From Ottowia oryzae (GTDB lineage Bacteria > Pseudomonadota > Gammaproteobacteria > Burkholderiales > Burkholderiaceae_C): DNA of 64,000 nt. The notes under the pieces were generated by a model. It searched no databases. It saw nothing but the letters and a program-made list of their open reading frames with translations, and had not been told where the DNA came from. This document shows, in pieces, positions 1 through 8,015 of the stretch (the first letter of the stretch is position 1; the number at the start of each line of letters is the position of its first letter). Both the position numbers and the translations under genes were made by a program. The stretch spans positions 372,001 to 436,000 of the forward strand of contig NZ_CP027666.1 of assembly GCF_003008535.1 (NCBI RefSeq), written 5' to 3'.

Positions 1-1
1 G

Positions 2-2632
2 CTGATCGGCGCGTTCTTTCTGGTGGGCGTGGCCGAGCTGTACCGCTACCGCCAGGCCACCCAGACGCTGACCGGCGCCCTGGCCGGCTTGAGCGAGCCC
101 GCCTCGCCGCTGGCCGACTGGCTGAGCCAGATCGACCCGGCCCTGCGCCAGCCCGTGCGCCAGCGCGTGGAAGGCGAGCGCGCCGGCCTGCCCGCCCCCA
201 GCCTGACGCCCTACCTGGCCGGCCTGCTGGTGCTGCTGGGTATGCTGGGCACCTTTGCGGGCATGGTCGTCACCCTGCGCGGCACCGGCCAGGCACTGCA
301 AAGCGCAACCGACCTGGCCGCCGTGCGCGCCTCGCTGGCCGCGCCGGTGATGGGGCTGGGCGTGGCGTTTGGCACGTCCCTCGCGGGCGTAGCCACCTCG
401 GCCATGCTGGGGCTGCTGTCGGCGCTGGCGCGGCGCGAACGCCTGCTGGCCGGCCAGCAGCTGGACGCGCGCGCCGCCACCGCGCTGCGCGCGTATTCGC
501 CCGCCTTCCAGCGCGAAGAATCGTTTGCGCTGATGCGCCAGCAGGCCGAGGCGCTGCCCCTGCTGGCCGAGCGCCTGCAAACGCTGGCCACCCAGCTGGA
601 GGCGCAAAACGGCACCCTGCAAGAACGCCTGCTGGCCGGGCAAGAGCGCTTTCACCAGCAGGCCGAATCGGCCTACACCGGGCTGGCCGCGTCGGTAGGC
701 CGGTCGCTCCAAGACAGCCTGGAAGGCAGCGCCCGCGCCGCCAGCGCCGCGCTGCAGCCGGCTGTCGAAGCCACGCTGGCCGGCCTGGCGCGCGAAACCA
801 GCGCGCTGCAAACCAGCGTGTCGGCCGGCGTTCAGCACCACCTGGACAGCCTCGCGCAGCGCTTTGACGCGCACAACGCCGACGTCGCCCGCCACTGGCA
901 GCAGGCGCTGGCCGGCCAGCGCCAGACGCACGAGGCGCTCACCACCCGCCTGCACGACACGCTGGCGGGCTTTGGCAGCGGCTTTCAACAAAGCTCGGCC
1001 CAACTGGTTGACCAGCTGGCCGCGCAGCTGGCGGGCGCCACCGGCGCGCTGGCCGAGCGCAGCCAGGCGCTGCTGACCCAGCAGACCGAAGCCCACCACG
1101 CCCAGGCCGAGCACCTGCAGCGCCAGCTGAGCGACACCACCACCCAGCTGGCGGGCCACACCGCGCAGCTGCTGCAAGGCGCCCAGCAAGCCCTGGCCGA
1201 CAGCCAGACGCAAGCCGCCGCCCGCGACGCCGAGCAACTGCAAGCCTGGCGCGATGCCCTGGCCGAGCACCAGCGCACCACGCAAGCGCTGGGCACCGAC
1301 ACGCGCGACGCGCTGAGCGCCACCGCCCAGCACTTTGAGCAGCAGGTGCGCAGCCTGCAAGACGGCGTGACCCAGGCCCACGCCGCGCTGCAAGCCCACG
1401 CCGCCGAGCGCGACGCCCAGCAGCTGCAAGCCTGGCGCGACGCGCTGGCCGAGCACCAGCGCACCACGCAGGCCCTGGGCGCCGAGACACGCGACGCACT
1501 CAGCGGCACCGCCGAGCGCTTTGCCCAACAAGTCGACACCTTGCAAGAAGGCGTGGCCCAGGCGCACGCCGCGCTGCAAGCGCACGCCGCCGAGCGCGAC
1601 GCGCAGCAGCTGGCCGCCTGGACCACCTCGCTGATGCAGCACACCCAGGCCAGCCAGGACCTGGCCAGCCGCACCCAAGACGCCCTGGCCGCCGCCGCCG
1701 CGCAGTTCGCCGAGCAAACCAGGTTGGTGAATGAAAACGCCGACCAGCGCTATAGCCACCTGCGCGAGCAGCTATCAGAACAAGAGCAAATCCGCCTGGC
1801 CACCTGGCAGCAATCGCTGACCGACATGGCCGCGCAGCTGCACCAGCAATGGCAGCAAAGCGGCGCCGACGGCGCGCGCCAGCAGCAGGCCGTGCTGGCC
1901 GCGCTGGCCGACACCGCGCAGACCATGGCCAGCCAATCTGCCACGCAGGCGGCCAGCACGCTGGGCGAAATCAACCGCCTGCTGGACGCCGCCGCCGCCG
2001 CGCCGCGCGCCGCCGCCGAGGTGATTGGCGAGCTGCGCGACAAGCTCACCGACAGCATGGCGCGCGACAACGCCATGCTGGACGAACGCGCCCGCGCGCT
2101 GGACACGCTGGGCGCGCTGCTGGAGCGCGTCAACCACGCGTCGTCCGAGCAGCGCCAGGCCATCGACCAGCTGGTGGGCGGCTCGGCCGAGGTGCTGGAA
2201 CGCACCGCCGCGCGCTTTGCCGAGCGCCTGGAAGCCGACAGCACCCGCCTGGCCGAGGCCGCCGCGCACATCGGCGCCGGGGCCACCGAAATCGCCAGCC
2301 TGGGCGACGCGTTCGGCCAGGCCGTGCAGGCGTTTGGCGAATCCAACACGCTGCTGACGGGCCACCTGCAGCAGCTGGACGACACGCTGGCCAAATCCAT
2401 CGCGCGCAGCGACGAGCAACTGGCCTACTACGTGGCGCAGGCGCGCGAGGTGATCGACCTGAGCCTGTCGTCGCAGCAGCAGATCATGGGCGACCTGCAG
2501 CGCCTGGCGCGCGAACGGGCCAGCGAACTGAGCGCCGCACGCGGTGCCGCGGGTGCTGCAGGTGCTGCAGGTGCCGCCAGTACTTCAGGTGCCGCAGGCG
2601 TTGCCGACACCGGCGAAGGAGCCGCCGCGTGA
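2..2632 (+). CDS. DUF802 / MotA-ExbB-like membrane protein with giant coiled-coil tail (5' end outside window)
   Basis: The frame is open to the left edge (first codons read LIGAFFLVGVAE, a membrane segment), so the true start lies upstream; 876 residues are visible. After a short soluble loop come two more hydrophobic segments, LAGLLVLLGMLGTFAGMVV and VMGLGVAFGTSLAGVATSAM, with the Gly/Ala/Thr pattern of the MotA/TolQ/ExbB proton-channel fold. The remaining ~700 residues are Ala/Gln/Glu-rich heptad-like coiled coil, including 62-residue tandem repeats (DNA 1232-1790). From memory, this is the DUF802 family of Burkholderiales, found beside OmpA-like and DUF2894 genes as here. By analogy it should be the stator-like subunit of an ion-driven inner-membrane complex; the function is unproven. 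The C-terminus is low-complexity Ala/Gly. Confidence 0.8.
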   Translation: MIGAFFLVGVAELYRYRQATQTLTGALAGLSEPASPLADWLSQIDPALRQPVRQRVEGERAGLPAPSLTPYLAGLLVLLGMLGTFAGMVVTLRGTGQALQSATDLAAVRASLAAPVMGLGVAFGTSLAGVATSAMLGLLSALARRERLLAGQQLDARAATALRAYSPAFQREESFALMRQQAEALPLLAERLQTLATQLEAQNGTLQERLLAGQERFHQQAESAYTGLAASVGRSLQDSLEGSARAASAALQPAVEATLAGLARETSALQTSVSAGVQHHLDSLAQRFDAHNADVARHWQQALAGQRQTHEALTTRLHDTLAGFGSGFQQSSAQLVDQLAAQLAGATGALAERSQALLTQQTEAHHAQAEHLQRQLSDTTTQLAGHTAQLLQGAQQALADSQTQAAARDAEQLQAWRDALAEHQRTTQALGTDTRDALSATAQHFEQQVRSLQDGVTQAHAALQAHAAERDAQQLQAWRDALAEHQRTTQALGAETRDALSGTAERFAQQVDTLQEGVAQAHAALQAHAAERDAQQLAAWTTSLMQHTQASQDLASRTQDALAAAAAQFAEQTRLVNENADQRYSHLREQLSEQEQIRLATWQQSLTDMAAQLHQQWQQSGADGARQQQAVLAALADTAQTMASQSATQAASTLGEINRLLDAAAAAPRAAAEVIGELRDKLTDSMARDNAMLDERARALDTLGALLERVNHASSEQRQAIDQLVGGSAEVLERTAARFAERLEADSTRLAEAAAHIGAGATEIASLGDAFGQAVQAFGESNTLLTGHLQQLDDTLAKSIARSDEQLAYYVAQAREVIDLSLSSQQQIMGDLQRLARERASELSAARGAAGAAGAAGAASTSGAAGVADTGEGAAA
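1232..1790 (+). repeat. 186-bp tandem repeat inside the coiled-coil gene
   Basis: Units begin at 1232, 1418 and 1604, an exact 186-bp (62-codon) period. Units 1 and 2 are nearly identical at protein level (both contain AWRDALAEHQRTTQAL and AHAALQAHAAERDAQ); unit 3 starts the same way (QQLAAW) and diverges. The period keeps the reading frame, so copy number changes only lengthen or shorten the tail. Confidence 0.9.
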
Positions 2633-2693
2633 CGCGCGCTGCAGCCATGCCTGCCCTGCCACCTACACCCGCCGCCCGCCCCGGCGCCGCACC

Positions 2694-3413
2694 ATGAGCA
2701 CGCTGGACGACGCCGACAGCGACGGCGCCCTGCCGGTCTGGACGGCCTTTGGCGACCTGATGGCCGGGCTGCTGGGCGCCTTCGTGCTGATCCTGGTCAG
2801 CGTGCTGGGCCTGCAGTTTGAGCTGAGCACGCGGCTGGAGGACGAGATCCGCCAGCGCCAGGCGCAAACCCAGCGCCTGCAAACGCTGGAGCAGGCCCTG
2901 GCCGGGCCGCTGGCGGGCGGGCGCGTCACCCTGCAGGACGGGCGCATCGGCATCAACGGCAGCGTGCTGTTCGAGCTGTCTTCGGCCGAGCTGCAGCCCG
3001 AAGGCCGCGCGCTGCTCAAAAGCCTGGCCGCGCCGCTGGCGGGCTACCTGAAGTCGCGCCAGGAAATCCTGATGGTCAGCGGCTTCACCGACGACCGGCA
3101 GGTGCGCGGCGGCAGCAAGGCCTTTGCCGACAACTGGGAGCTGTCTGCCCAGCGTGCGCTGACGGTGACGCGCACGCTGATCGAAGAAGGCGTGCCGCCC
3201 TCGGCCGTGTTCGCGGCGGCGTTTGGCTCGCAGCAGGCCGTGGCGTCCAACGCCGACGCCGAAGGCCGCGCGCGCAACCGCCGCGTCGAGATCGCGCCCA
3301 TGCCGCGCCAAGCGGCGGCAGCGCCGAACGGCGCCGCTGCGGCCCCGGGCGCGGCGCCAGCAGCCGTTGCCCCCGCCGCACCCGCATCCGCCACCGAGGC
3401 CGCGCATGGCTGA
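2694..3413 (+). CDS. MotB/ZorB-like OmpA-domain protein
   Basis: 239 residues. A single N-terminal membrane segment (about 16-40, WTAFGDLMAGLLGAF) carries Asp21 in a D-L-M setting, like the ion-binding aspartate of MotB/ZorB/ExbD partners. A short coiled coil (about 45-75) leads to an OmpA/MotB peptidoglycan-binding domain (about 85-205) with GFTDD, NWELSAQRA and GRARNRRVEI, the usual D and R contacts to diaminopimelate. The C-terminus is Ala/Pro-rich. The start is the ATG 61 bp after the upstream gene; it overlaps the next gene by 8 bp. Expected role: peptidoglycan-anchored stator partner of the preceding protein. Confidence 0.85.
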   Translation: MSTLDDADSDGALPVWTAFGDLMAGLLGAFVLILVSVLGLQFELSTRLEDEIRQRQAQTQRLQTLEQALAGPLAGGRVTLQDGRIGINGSVLFELSSAELQPEGRALLKSLAAPLAGYLKSRQEILMVSGFTDDRQVRGGSKAFADNWELSAQRALTVTRTLIEEGVPPSAVFAAAFGSQQAVASNADAEGRARNRRVEIAPMPRQAAAAPNGAAAAPGAAPAAVAPAAPASATEAAHG

Positions 3414-4254
3414 GCCGGCACTGCCCGGTGGCAGCGGCGCTGAGCCGCTGCCAAGCGCGCCGGGCGACGCCGCCGCAGGCCCCGCACCGGCATCCGCGCC
3501 CGCGCCCGCGCCCGCGCCAGCAGATCAGCCGCATCCCTTGCTGGCACAAGCCCGCGCGCAAGACCTGCCCACGCGCGACCCGGTGCGCTGGCGGCGCATC
3601 GACGCGCTGGCCCAGCGTGCGGCGCAGCACAGCGGCGCCACGCGGCAACTGCTGGACGCGCGCCTACAGGCGCTGATGGACGAGGCGGCAGCGGCGGCAG
3701 CGCCCGCAACGGCTGCGCCAAGCGGTTCCACCGCAGGCACTGCCCCCGCGCCCGACGCAGCGGCGCAAACGCCGACGCTGAGCACGCTGCTGGCGCGGCT
3801 GCAGGAAGTCGGCATGGCGGCTGGCGCAGGCTCCGCTGCTGCCGAGGGCGACGACCGCGCGGCAGCCACGTCGGCCACCGCACCGCTCGCGGCCCGCACC
3901 AGCCGGCCGCCGCGCGACCTGAACATCGTCCAGCAGCACCGCGGCGCCTGGACGCAGTTGCGCGCCGAGCAGCGCGTAGCGCAGTCCCAGACCGCGCTGC
4001 CCGATCAGGCGGGCCCGCTCAATTCCCAGCTGCTGCTGCACCGCGCGCTGACGCTGATGCGCGAAACGTCCCCCGGCTACCTGCAGCACCTGATGGGGCA
4101 GGCCGAGGCCCTGATGTGGCTGGAGCAAGCCCTGGCCGCCCCCAGCGCGGACGCCAAGACCGCGTCACGCGCCAAGACAGCAGCGAAAAGCCCCAAGGCG
4201 GCCTCGCGCGGGCGCGCTGCAGGCAAGCCCAGCGGAGGGGCCGCCCGGCGTTGA
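3406..4254 (+). CDS. DUF2894 domain-containing protein
   Basis: 282 residues, starting inside the end of the OmpA-like gene (8-bp overlap), so probably translationally coupled. The first ~190 residues are Ala/Pro-rich and look disordered. The conserved part is near the C-terminus: GPLNSQLLLHRALTLMRE followed by SPGYLQHLMGQAEALMWLEQ, which I recognise as the DUF2894 signature. No signal peptide or membrane segment, so cytoplasmic. The tail is Lys/Arg-rich (SRAKTAAKSPKAASRGR), which could bind nucleic acid or lipid headgroups. Function unknown; its constant company suggests a cytoplasmic partner of the motor-like complex. Confidence 0.75.
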   Translation: MAEPALPGGSGAEPLPSAPGDAAAGPAPASAPAPAPAPADQPHPLLAQARAQDLPTRDPVRWRRIDALAQRAAQHSGATRQLLDARLQALMDEAAAAAAPATAAPSGSTAGTAPAPDAAAQTPTLSTLLARLQEVGMAAGAGSAAAEGDDRAAATSATAPLAARTSRPPRDLNIVQQHRGAWTQLRAEQRVAQSQTALPDQAGPLNSQLLLHRALTLMRETSPGYLQHLMGQAEALMWLEQALAAPSADAKTASRAKTAAKSPKAASRGRAAGKPSGGAARR

Positions 4255-4691
4255 CGGACGGATTTGCTTCAAAAATGTGAGCTTCTGGCGCACATCCAGC
4301 GGGCGCTGGAGGGTTGTTTGACCGACCATCGGCTGCCCTGAATCCATGCCATCACCGGGGATGGCCGTGCGTCAAGTACGCCATCGGCTCCCCCACCGGG
4401 CGACGGCAGTAGCGCTATGCAAAACAGAGCTGCCAGCGCAGCAGGCGCCTGCGCTACAACGCTATTTGACTGCCAACAGGGACGAACCGACTTCACACTG
4501 TCGGGCAGCCAGCAGCGTGTGCGCGTTCGTCGCTCCCGCGCGACCCGGCGCCCACAGTCAACGTACCGCGCCCGCCTTCACAAATTCATCGCCAAAACAG
4601 GCGTCAGCGCCCGCCTGATCAGCGCTGGCAGCTATCAAATCAAAAGCGATATCACCCCGCTCAAGGCGCGTGCGGGCGGGCCGCCCGGCGT
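4255..4691. other. 437-bp intergenic region rich in dispersed repeats
   Basis: No convincing gene. It holds three copies or fragments of the dispersed repeat (about 4261-4325, 4416-4470, 4591-4650), seen as AGCTGCCAGCGC or GCGCTGGCAGCTATCAAAT. It separates two convergent units (DUF2894 gene and rpe). No clear hairpin plus T-run is visible. Confidence 0.7.
4591..4650 (-). repeat. Dispersed Comamonadaceae-type repeat
   Basis: Contains GCGCCCGCCTGATCAGCGC (imperfect dyad) followed by TGGCAGCTATCAAATCAAAA, the common end of the family. A second copy lies at 4416-4470 and a diverged one at 4261-4325. Confidence 0.75.
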
Positions 4692-5378
4692 TCAGCCAGC
4701 CTGCAGCGCGCGGCGCATGTCGGCGATGACGGCCGCGTAGTCCTTCTGCCCAAAGATGGCGCTGCCGGCCACGAAGGCGTCGGCCCCGGCGTCGGCCACC
4801 TGGCGGATGTTGCTGGCCTTGATGCCGCCGTCCACTTCCAGCCGGATGGGCTTGCCGGTGGCGTCGATGCGGCGGCGCACCAGCTCGATCTTGCGCAGCG
4901 CGCTGTCGATGAAGCTTTGCCCGCCAAAGCCGGGGTTCACACTCATGATCAGCACCAGGTCGATGTCGTCGATCAGCCAGTCCAGCACGTCCAGCGGCGC
5001 GGCGGGGTTGAACACCAGCCCGGCCTGGCACCCGGCCGCCTTGATGGCCTGCACGCTGCGGTGCGCGTGGGTGCTGGCGTCGGGGTGAAAGCTGATGGAG
5101 GTGGCGCCCGCCTTGGCGAAGGCCTGGGCCAGCGCGTCGACCGGCTGCACCATCATGTGCACGTCCATCGGCACGGGCGTGCCGTCGGCGCGCACGGCCA
5201 GGGGCTTGATGGCCTCACAGATCATGGGGCCGAAGGTGAGGTTGGGCACGTAATGGTTGTCCATCACGTCGAAATGGATCCAGTCGGCGCCGGCGGCGAT
5301 GACGCTGGTCACCTCCTCGCCCAGGCGGGCGAAGTCGGCCGACAGGATGGACGGGGCGATGACGTATTCGGTGCTCAT
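4692..5378 (-). CDS. rpe: Ribulose-phosphate 3-epimerase
   Basis: 228 residues, normal length for Rpe. It interconverts D-ribulose 5-phosphate and D-xylulose 5-phosphate in the pentose phosphate/Calvin pathways. TIM-barrel signature motifs are all present: IAPSILSADFARLG near the N-terminus, HFDVMDNHYVPNLTFGP (metal His and Asp), DVHMMV, MSVNPGFGGQ and EVDGGI (second catalytic Asp). A start at 5378 gives the usual M-x-x-x-x-IAPSIL beginning. No Shine-Dalgarno is visible; a GACAAT hexamer lies 8 nt before the ATG. Divergent from apaG, 78 bp apart. Confidence 0.97.
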   Translation of the reverse strand: MSTEYVIAPSILSADFARLGEEVTSVIAAGADWIHFDVMDNHYVPNLTFGPMICEAIKPLAVRADGTPVPMDVHMMVQPVDALAQAFAKAGATSISFHPDASTHAHRSVQAIKAAGCQAGLVFNPAAPLDVLDWLIDDIDLVLIMSVNPGFGGQSFIDSALRKIELVRRRIDATGKPIRLEVDGGIKASNIRQVADAGADAFVAGSAIFGQKDYAAVIADMRRALQAG

Positions 5379-5456
5379 GGGCGGCGATTGTCGCGCAGGC
5401 GGTGGCCGCGGGCGCGCGCCGGGCACGGCGGCCCAAGCCCGTTTACCATTGACTAC

Positions 5457-5852
5457 ATGGGCAAGTACCAGTTTCAAGTTGAAGTCGAGCCGCAGTTCCT
5501 GCCGGATCAGTCGCATCCGGAGGATGAGCAGTTCGGCTTCGCCTACACCATCACCGTGCACAACACAGGCGAGGTGGCGGCGCAGCTGATTTCGCGCCAC
5601 TGGATCATCACCGACGCGCGTGGCCATGTGGAAGAGGTCAAGGGCCTGGGCGTGGTGGGCCAGCAGCCGCTGCTGCAGCCGGGCGAAGCCTTTCAATACA
5701 CCAGCGGCTGCCGCCTGCGCACGCCCAGCGGCACCATGCACGGCACGTACTTCTGCGTGGCCGACGACGGCGAGCGCTTTGAGGCCGAGATTCCGATGTT
5801 CGTGCTGGACGCGCACGGCGATGGCGCCGGCACTGCGCGGGTGCTGCACTGA
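5457..5852 (+). CDS. apaG: ApaG family protein
   Basis: 131 residues, a single immunoglobulin-like ApaG domain. Visible features: FGFAYTITVHNTGEVAAQL, RHWIITDARGHVEEV, GEAFQYTSGCRLRTPSGTM and the C-terminal FEAEIPMFVLD. ApaG is linked genetically to Co2+/Mg2+ resistance and Ap4A metabolism, but its biochemical role is not settled. Beginning at MGKYQFQVEVEP gives family length; the longer upstream frame is antisense to rpe and not used. Divergent from rpe and followed 51 bp later by the SpecificRecomb gene, a common betaproteobacterial order. Confidence 0.95.
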   Translation: MGKYQFQVEVEPQFLPDQSHPEDEQFGFAYTITVHNTGEVAAQLISRHWIITDARGHVEEVKGLGVVGQQPLLQPGEAFQYTSGCRLRTPSGTMHGTYFCVADDGERFEAEIPMFVLDAHGDGAGTARVLH

Positions 5853-5903
5853 GTGCGGCGGCGCCCTTGCCCGCCTACCGCGGGCCCCACAAAACCCTGA
5901 GCC

Positions 5904-7991
5904 ATGGCGACATCACAGCTTGACCTGATCGAACTGCTGCGCGCCATCGACCCCGAGGCGCCGCTGGCCGAGCGCCACCTGTGGCTGATGCAGCTGCTGG
6001 ACTGGGTGCGCGGCGACACGCAAGACCCCGACATGGCGGTAGCGCGCGTGCGCATGCTGATCGACGCGGCCGAGGTGCGGCCCGACTGGCTGAAGCTGTG
6101 GCAGCACTGGTGGGAAGAGTTCCTGACCACCATGGACGCCACGCCGCTGCTGGCCGACCTGGGCTTTGCGCCGCAAGACTCGTTCACCAGCGAGCTGGGC
6201 CACCGCCTGCAGCGCAAGCTGATGCCGCCCACGCCCGAGACGACGGACCTGAGCGAGCTGTTCCCGCTGCTGTTTCCCACCGAATTCGACGGCCGCTGGC
6301 TGCGCGCGCTGGACGCGCGCACGCTCACGCGCCTGCGCACGGTGCTGTTTCGCGCCGCGCCCGACGCACCGCCGCCGAACGTGAACGACTACGCCATCCG
6401 CACGCTGCTGGACGCGATGATGTTCGCGGTGACGCAGATTTGCGCCATCGGCCATTCGGCGCCGGTGCGCACGCGCATGTCGGCCGACGCCAAGCGCGAC
6501 CGCGCTTTCGCCGTGTTGCCACAGGCCTTCCTGGCGGTGCGCGAGGCGGTGCAGGCCCACGGCCGCGCCAGCGCGCCGGCAGTGATCGCCATCGGGCAGC
6601 TGCGCGAGCAGCTGGACGCCTGCCGCGCGGCGGCCCAGACGGTGTACATCCACCTCGAAGAGCACGGTATTTCGGTGCAGATCGAGTTTCAGCTGCGCCA
6701 GCTGCGCCAGCGCATCATCCGCATGAAGGCGCTGCTGCTGTGCCTGGAAACCGACGTGCCGGTACAGGCCACCACGCAGCTGCTGTCGCACCTGGTGCGC
6801 GTGGACCATGAATCGCGCAGCATGCGCGAGCTGATGAGCGACAGCACCGAGCTGCTGGCCGCCAAGGTGACCGAGCGCAACGCCGAAACCGGCCAGCACT
6901 ACATCACGCGCGACGCCAGCGAATACCTGCACATGCTGGGCGCGGCGGCGGGCGGTGGCGCGGTGCTGGCGGGCACCACCTGGATCAAGCTGCTGATCGG
7001 CGCGGTGGGGCTGACGGCCTTCTGGGGCGGGCTGGCCGCGGGCATCAACTACGCGGTGTGCTTCGTGTTCATCATGCTGATGCACTGGACGGTGGCCACC
7101 AAGCAGCCGGCCATGACCGCGCCCGCCATGGCTGCCAAGCTGCGCGACATCAATGCACCCGGCGCCACCGACCAATTCCTGGACGAGGTGGGCCACCTGC
7201 TGCGCTCGCAGTTCGCCGCCATTTTGGGCAACGTGGGCGTGGTCATGCCGGTGGTGATCGGCATTGCCATCGCCGTGGAAAGCGCGGGCCACCACACGGT
7301 GATGGACCATCGGCATGCGCTGCAGACACTGTCCAACCACCAGGTCCTGGGGCCCACCGCGCTGTTTGCGGCGGCCACGGGCGGGCTGCTGTTCTTGTCG
7401 AGCCTGGTGGCGGGCTGGGTGGAAAACTGGTTCGTGTTCCACCGGCTGGACTCGGTCATCACCTACCACCCGCGCATCACGCGGCGCCTGGGCGCTGAGC
7501 GGGCGCGGCGATGGGGTACGTACTGGCGTCAGAACATCTCGGGCTACGCCGCCAACATTTCGCTGGGGCTGATGCTGGGGCTGGTGCCGCCGTTTCTGGG
7601 CTTTTTCGGCATCCCGTTCGAGGTGCGCCACGTGACGCTGGTGGCCGGCCAGATCGCCGCGGCCGCGCATGAACTGGGGCCGCAGGTCATCCACCGGCCC
7701 GCTTTCTGGGGTGCCGTGGGTGGCATCGCCATCACCGGCCTGATGAACGTGAGCTTCAGCTTCTGGCTGGCCTTCCGGCTGGCGCTGACGGCCCAGGGCA
7801 TCGGCACCGTCAACCGCAAGCGCCTGTATGCGGCCCTGCGGCGGCGCATGCTGCGCCAGCCCCTCAGCTTCGTGCTGCCGGTGCGGCTGAACCCACGGCC
7901 CCACACGGCGACAGAGCCCGCGCCGCCAGCCGCCAGCCAGACGGCGCCACCTGACAGCCAGCCCACCGACCCGACGCAGCCCTCCGGGTAG
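5904..7991 (+). CDS. SpecificRecomb (Gcr-like) polytopic membrane protein
   Basis: 695 residues. It matches the family databases call site-specific recombinase (Gcr-like, PF10136 as I recall), but no tyrosine or serine recombinase catalytic motif is visible. The N-terminal ~330 residues are soluble and helical; from about residue 345 several membrane segments appear (TTWIKLLIGAVGLTAFWGG, AVCFVFIMLMHWTV, VMPVVIGIAIAVESA, LFAAATGGLLFLSSLVAGW, LGLMLGLVPPFLGFFG, GIAITGLMNVSFSFWLAF). The C-terminus is Pro/Thr-rich. True function unknown; a membrane transport or envelope role fits better than recombination. Ends 24 bp before the antiporter gene. Confidence 0.8.
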   Translation: MATSQLDLIELLRAIDPEAPLAERHLWLMQLLDWVRGDTQDPDMAVARVRMLIDAAEVRPDWLKLWQHWWEEFLTTMDATPLLADLGFAPQDSFTSELGHRLQRKLMPPTPETTDLSELFPLLFPTEFDGRWLRALDARTLTRLRTVLFRAAPDAPPPNVNDYAIRTLLDAMMFAVTQICAIGHSAPVRTRMSADAKRDRAFAVLPQAFLAVREAVQAHGRASAPAVIAIGQLREQLDACRAAAQTVYIHLEEHGISVQIEFQLRQLRQRIIRMKALLLCLETDVPVQATTQLLSHLVRVDHESRSMRELMSDSTELLAAKVTERNAETGQHYITRDASEYLHMLGAAAGGGAVLAGTTWIKLLIGAVGLTAFWGGLAAGINYAVCFVFIMLMHWTVATKQPAMTAPAMAAKLRDINAPGATDQFLDEVGHLLRSQFAAILGNVGVVMPVVIGIAIAVESAGHHTVMDHRHALQTLSNHQVLGPTALFAAATGGLLFLSSLVAGWVENWFVFHRLDSVITYHPRITRRLGAERARRWGTYWRQNISGYAANISLGLMLGLVPPFLGFFGIPFEVRHVTLVAGQIAAAAHELGPQVIHRPAFWGAVGGIAITGLMNVSFSFWLAFRLALTAQGIGTVNRKRLYAALRRRMLRQPLSFVLPVRLNPRPHTATEPAPPAASQTAPPDSQPTDPTQPSG

Positions 7992-8015
7992 CTGGGTGAG
8001 GGTTGAGCGGTTAGG

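Noticed and set aside
4255..4691. Small frames of 60-107 codons in the intergenic region
   Set aside because: They translate repeat sequence, lack ribosome sites and have no recognisable domain.
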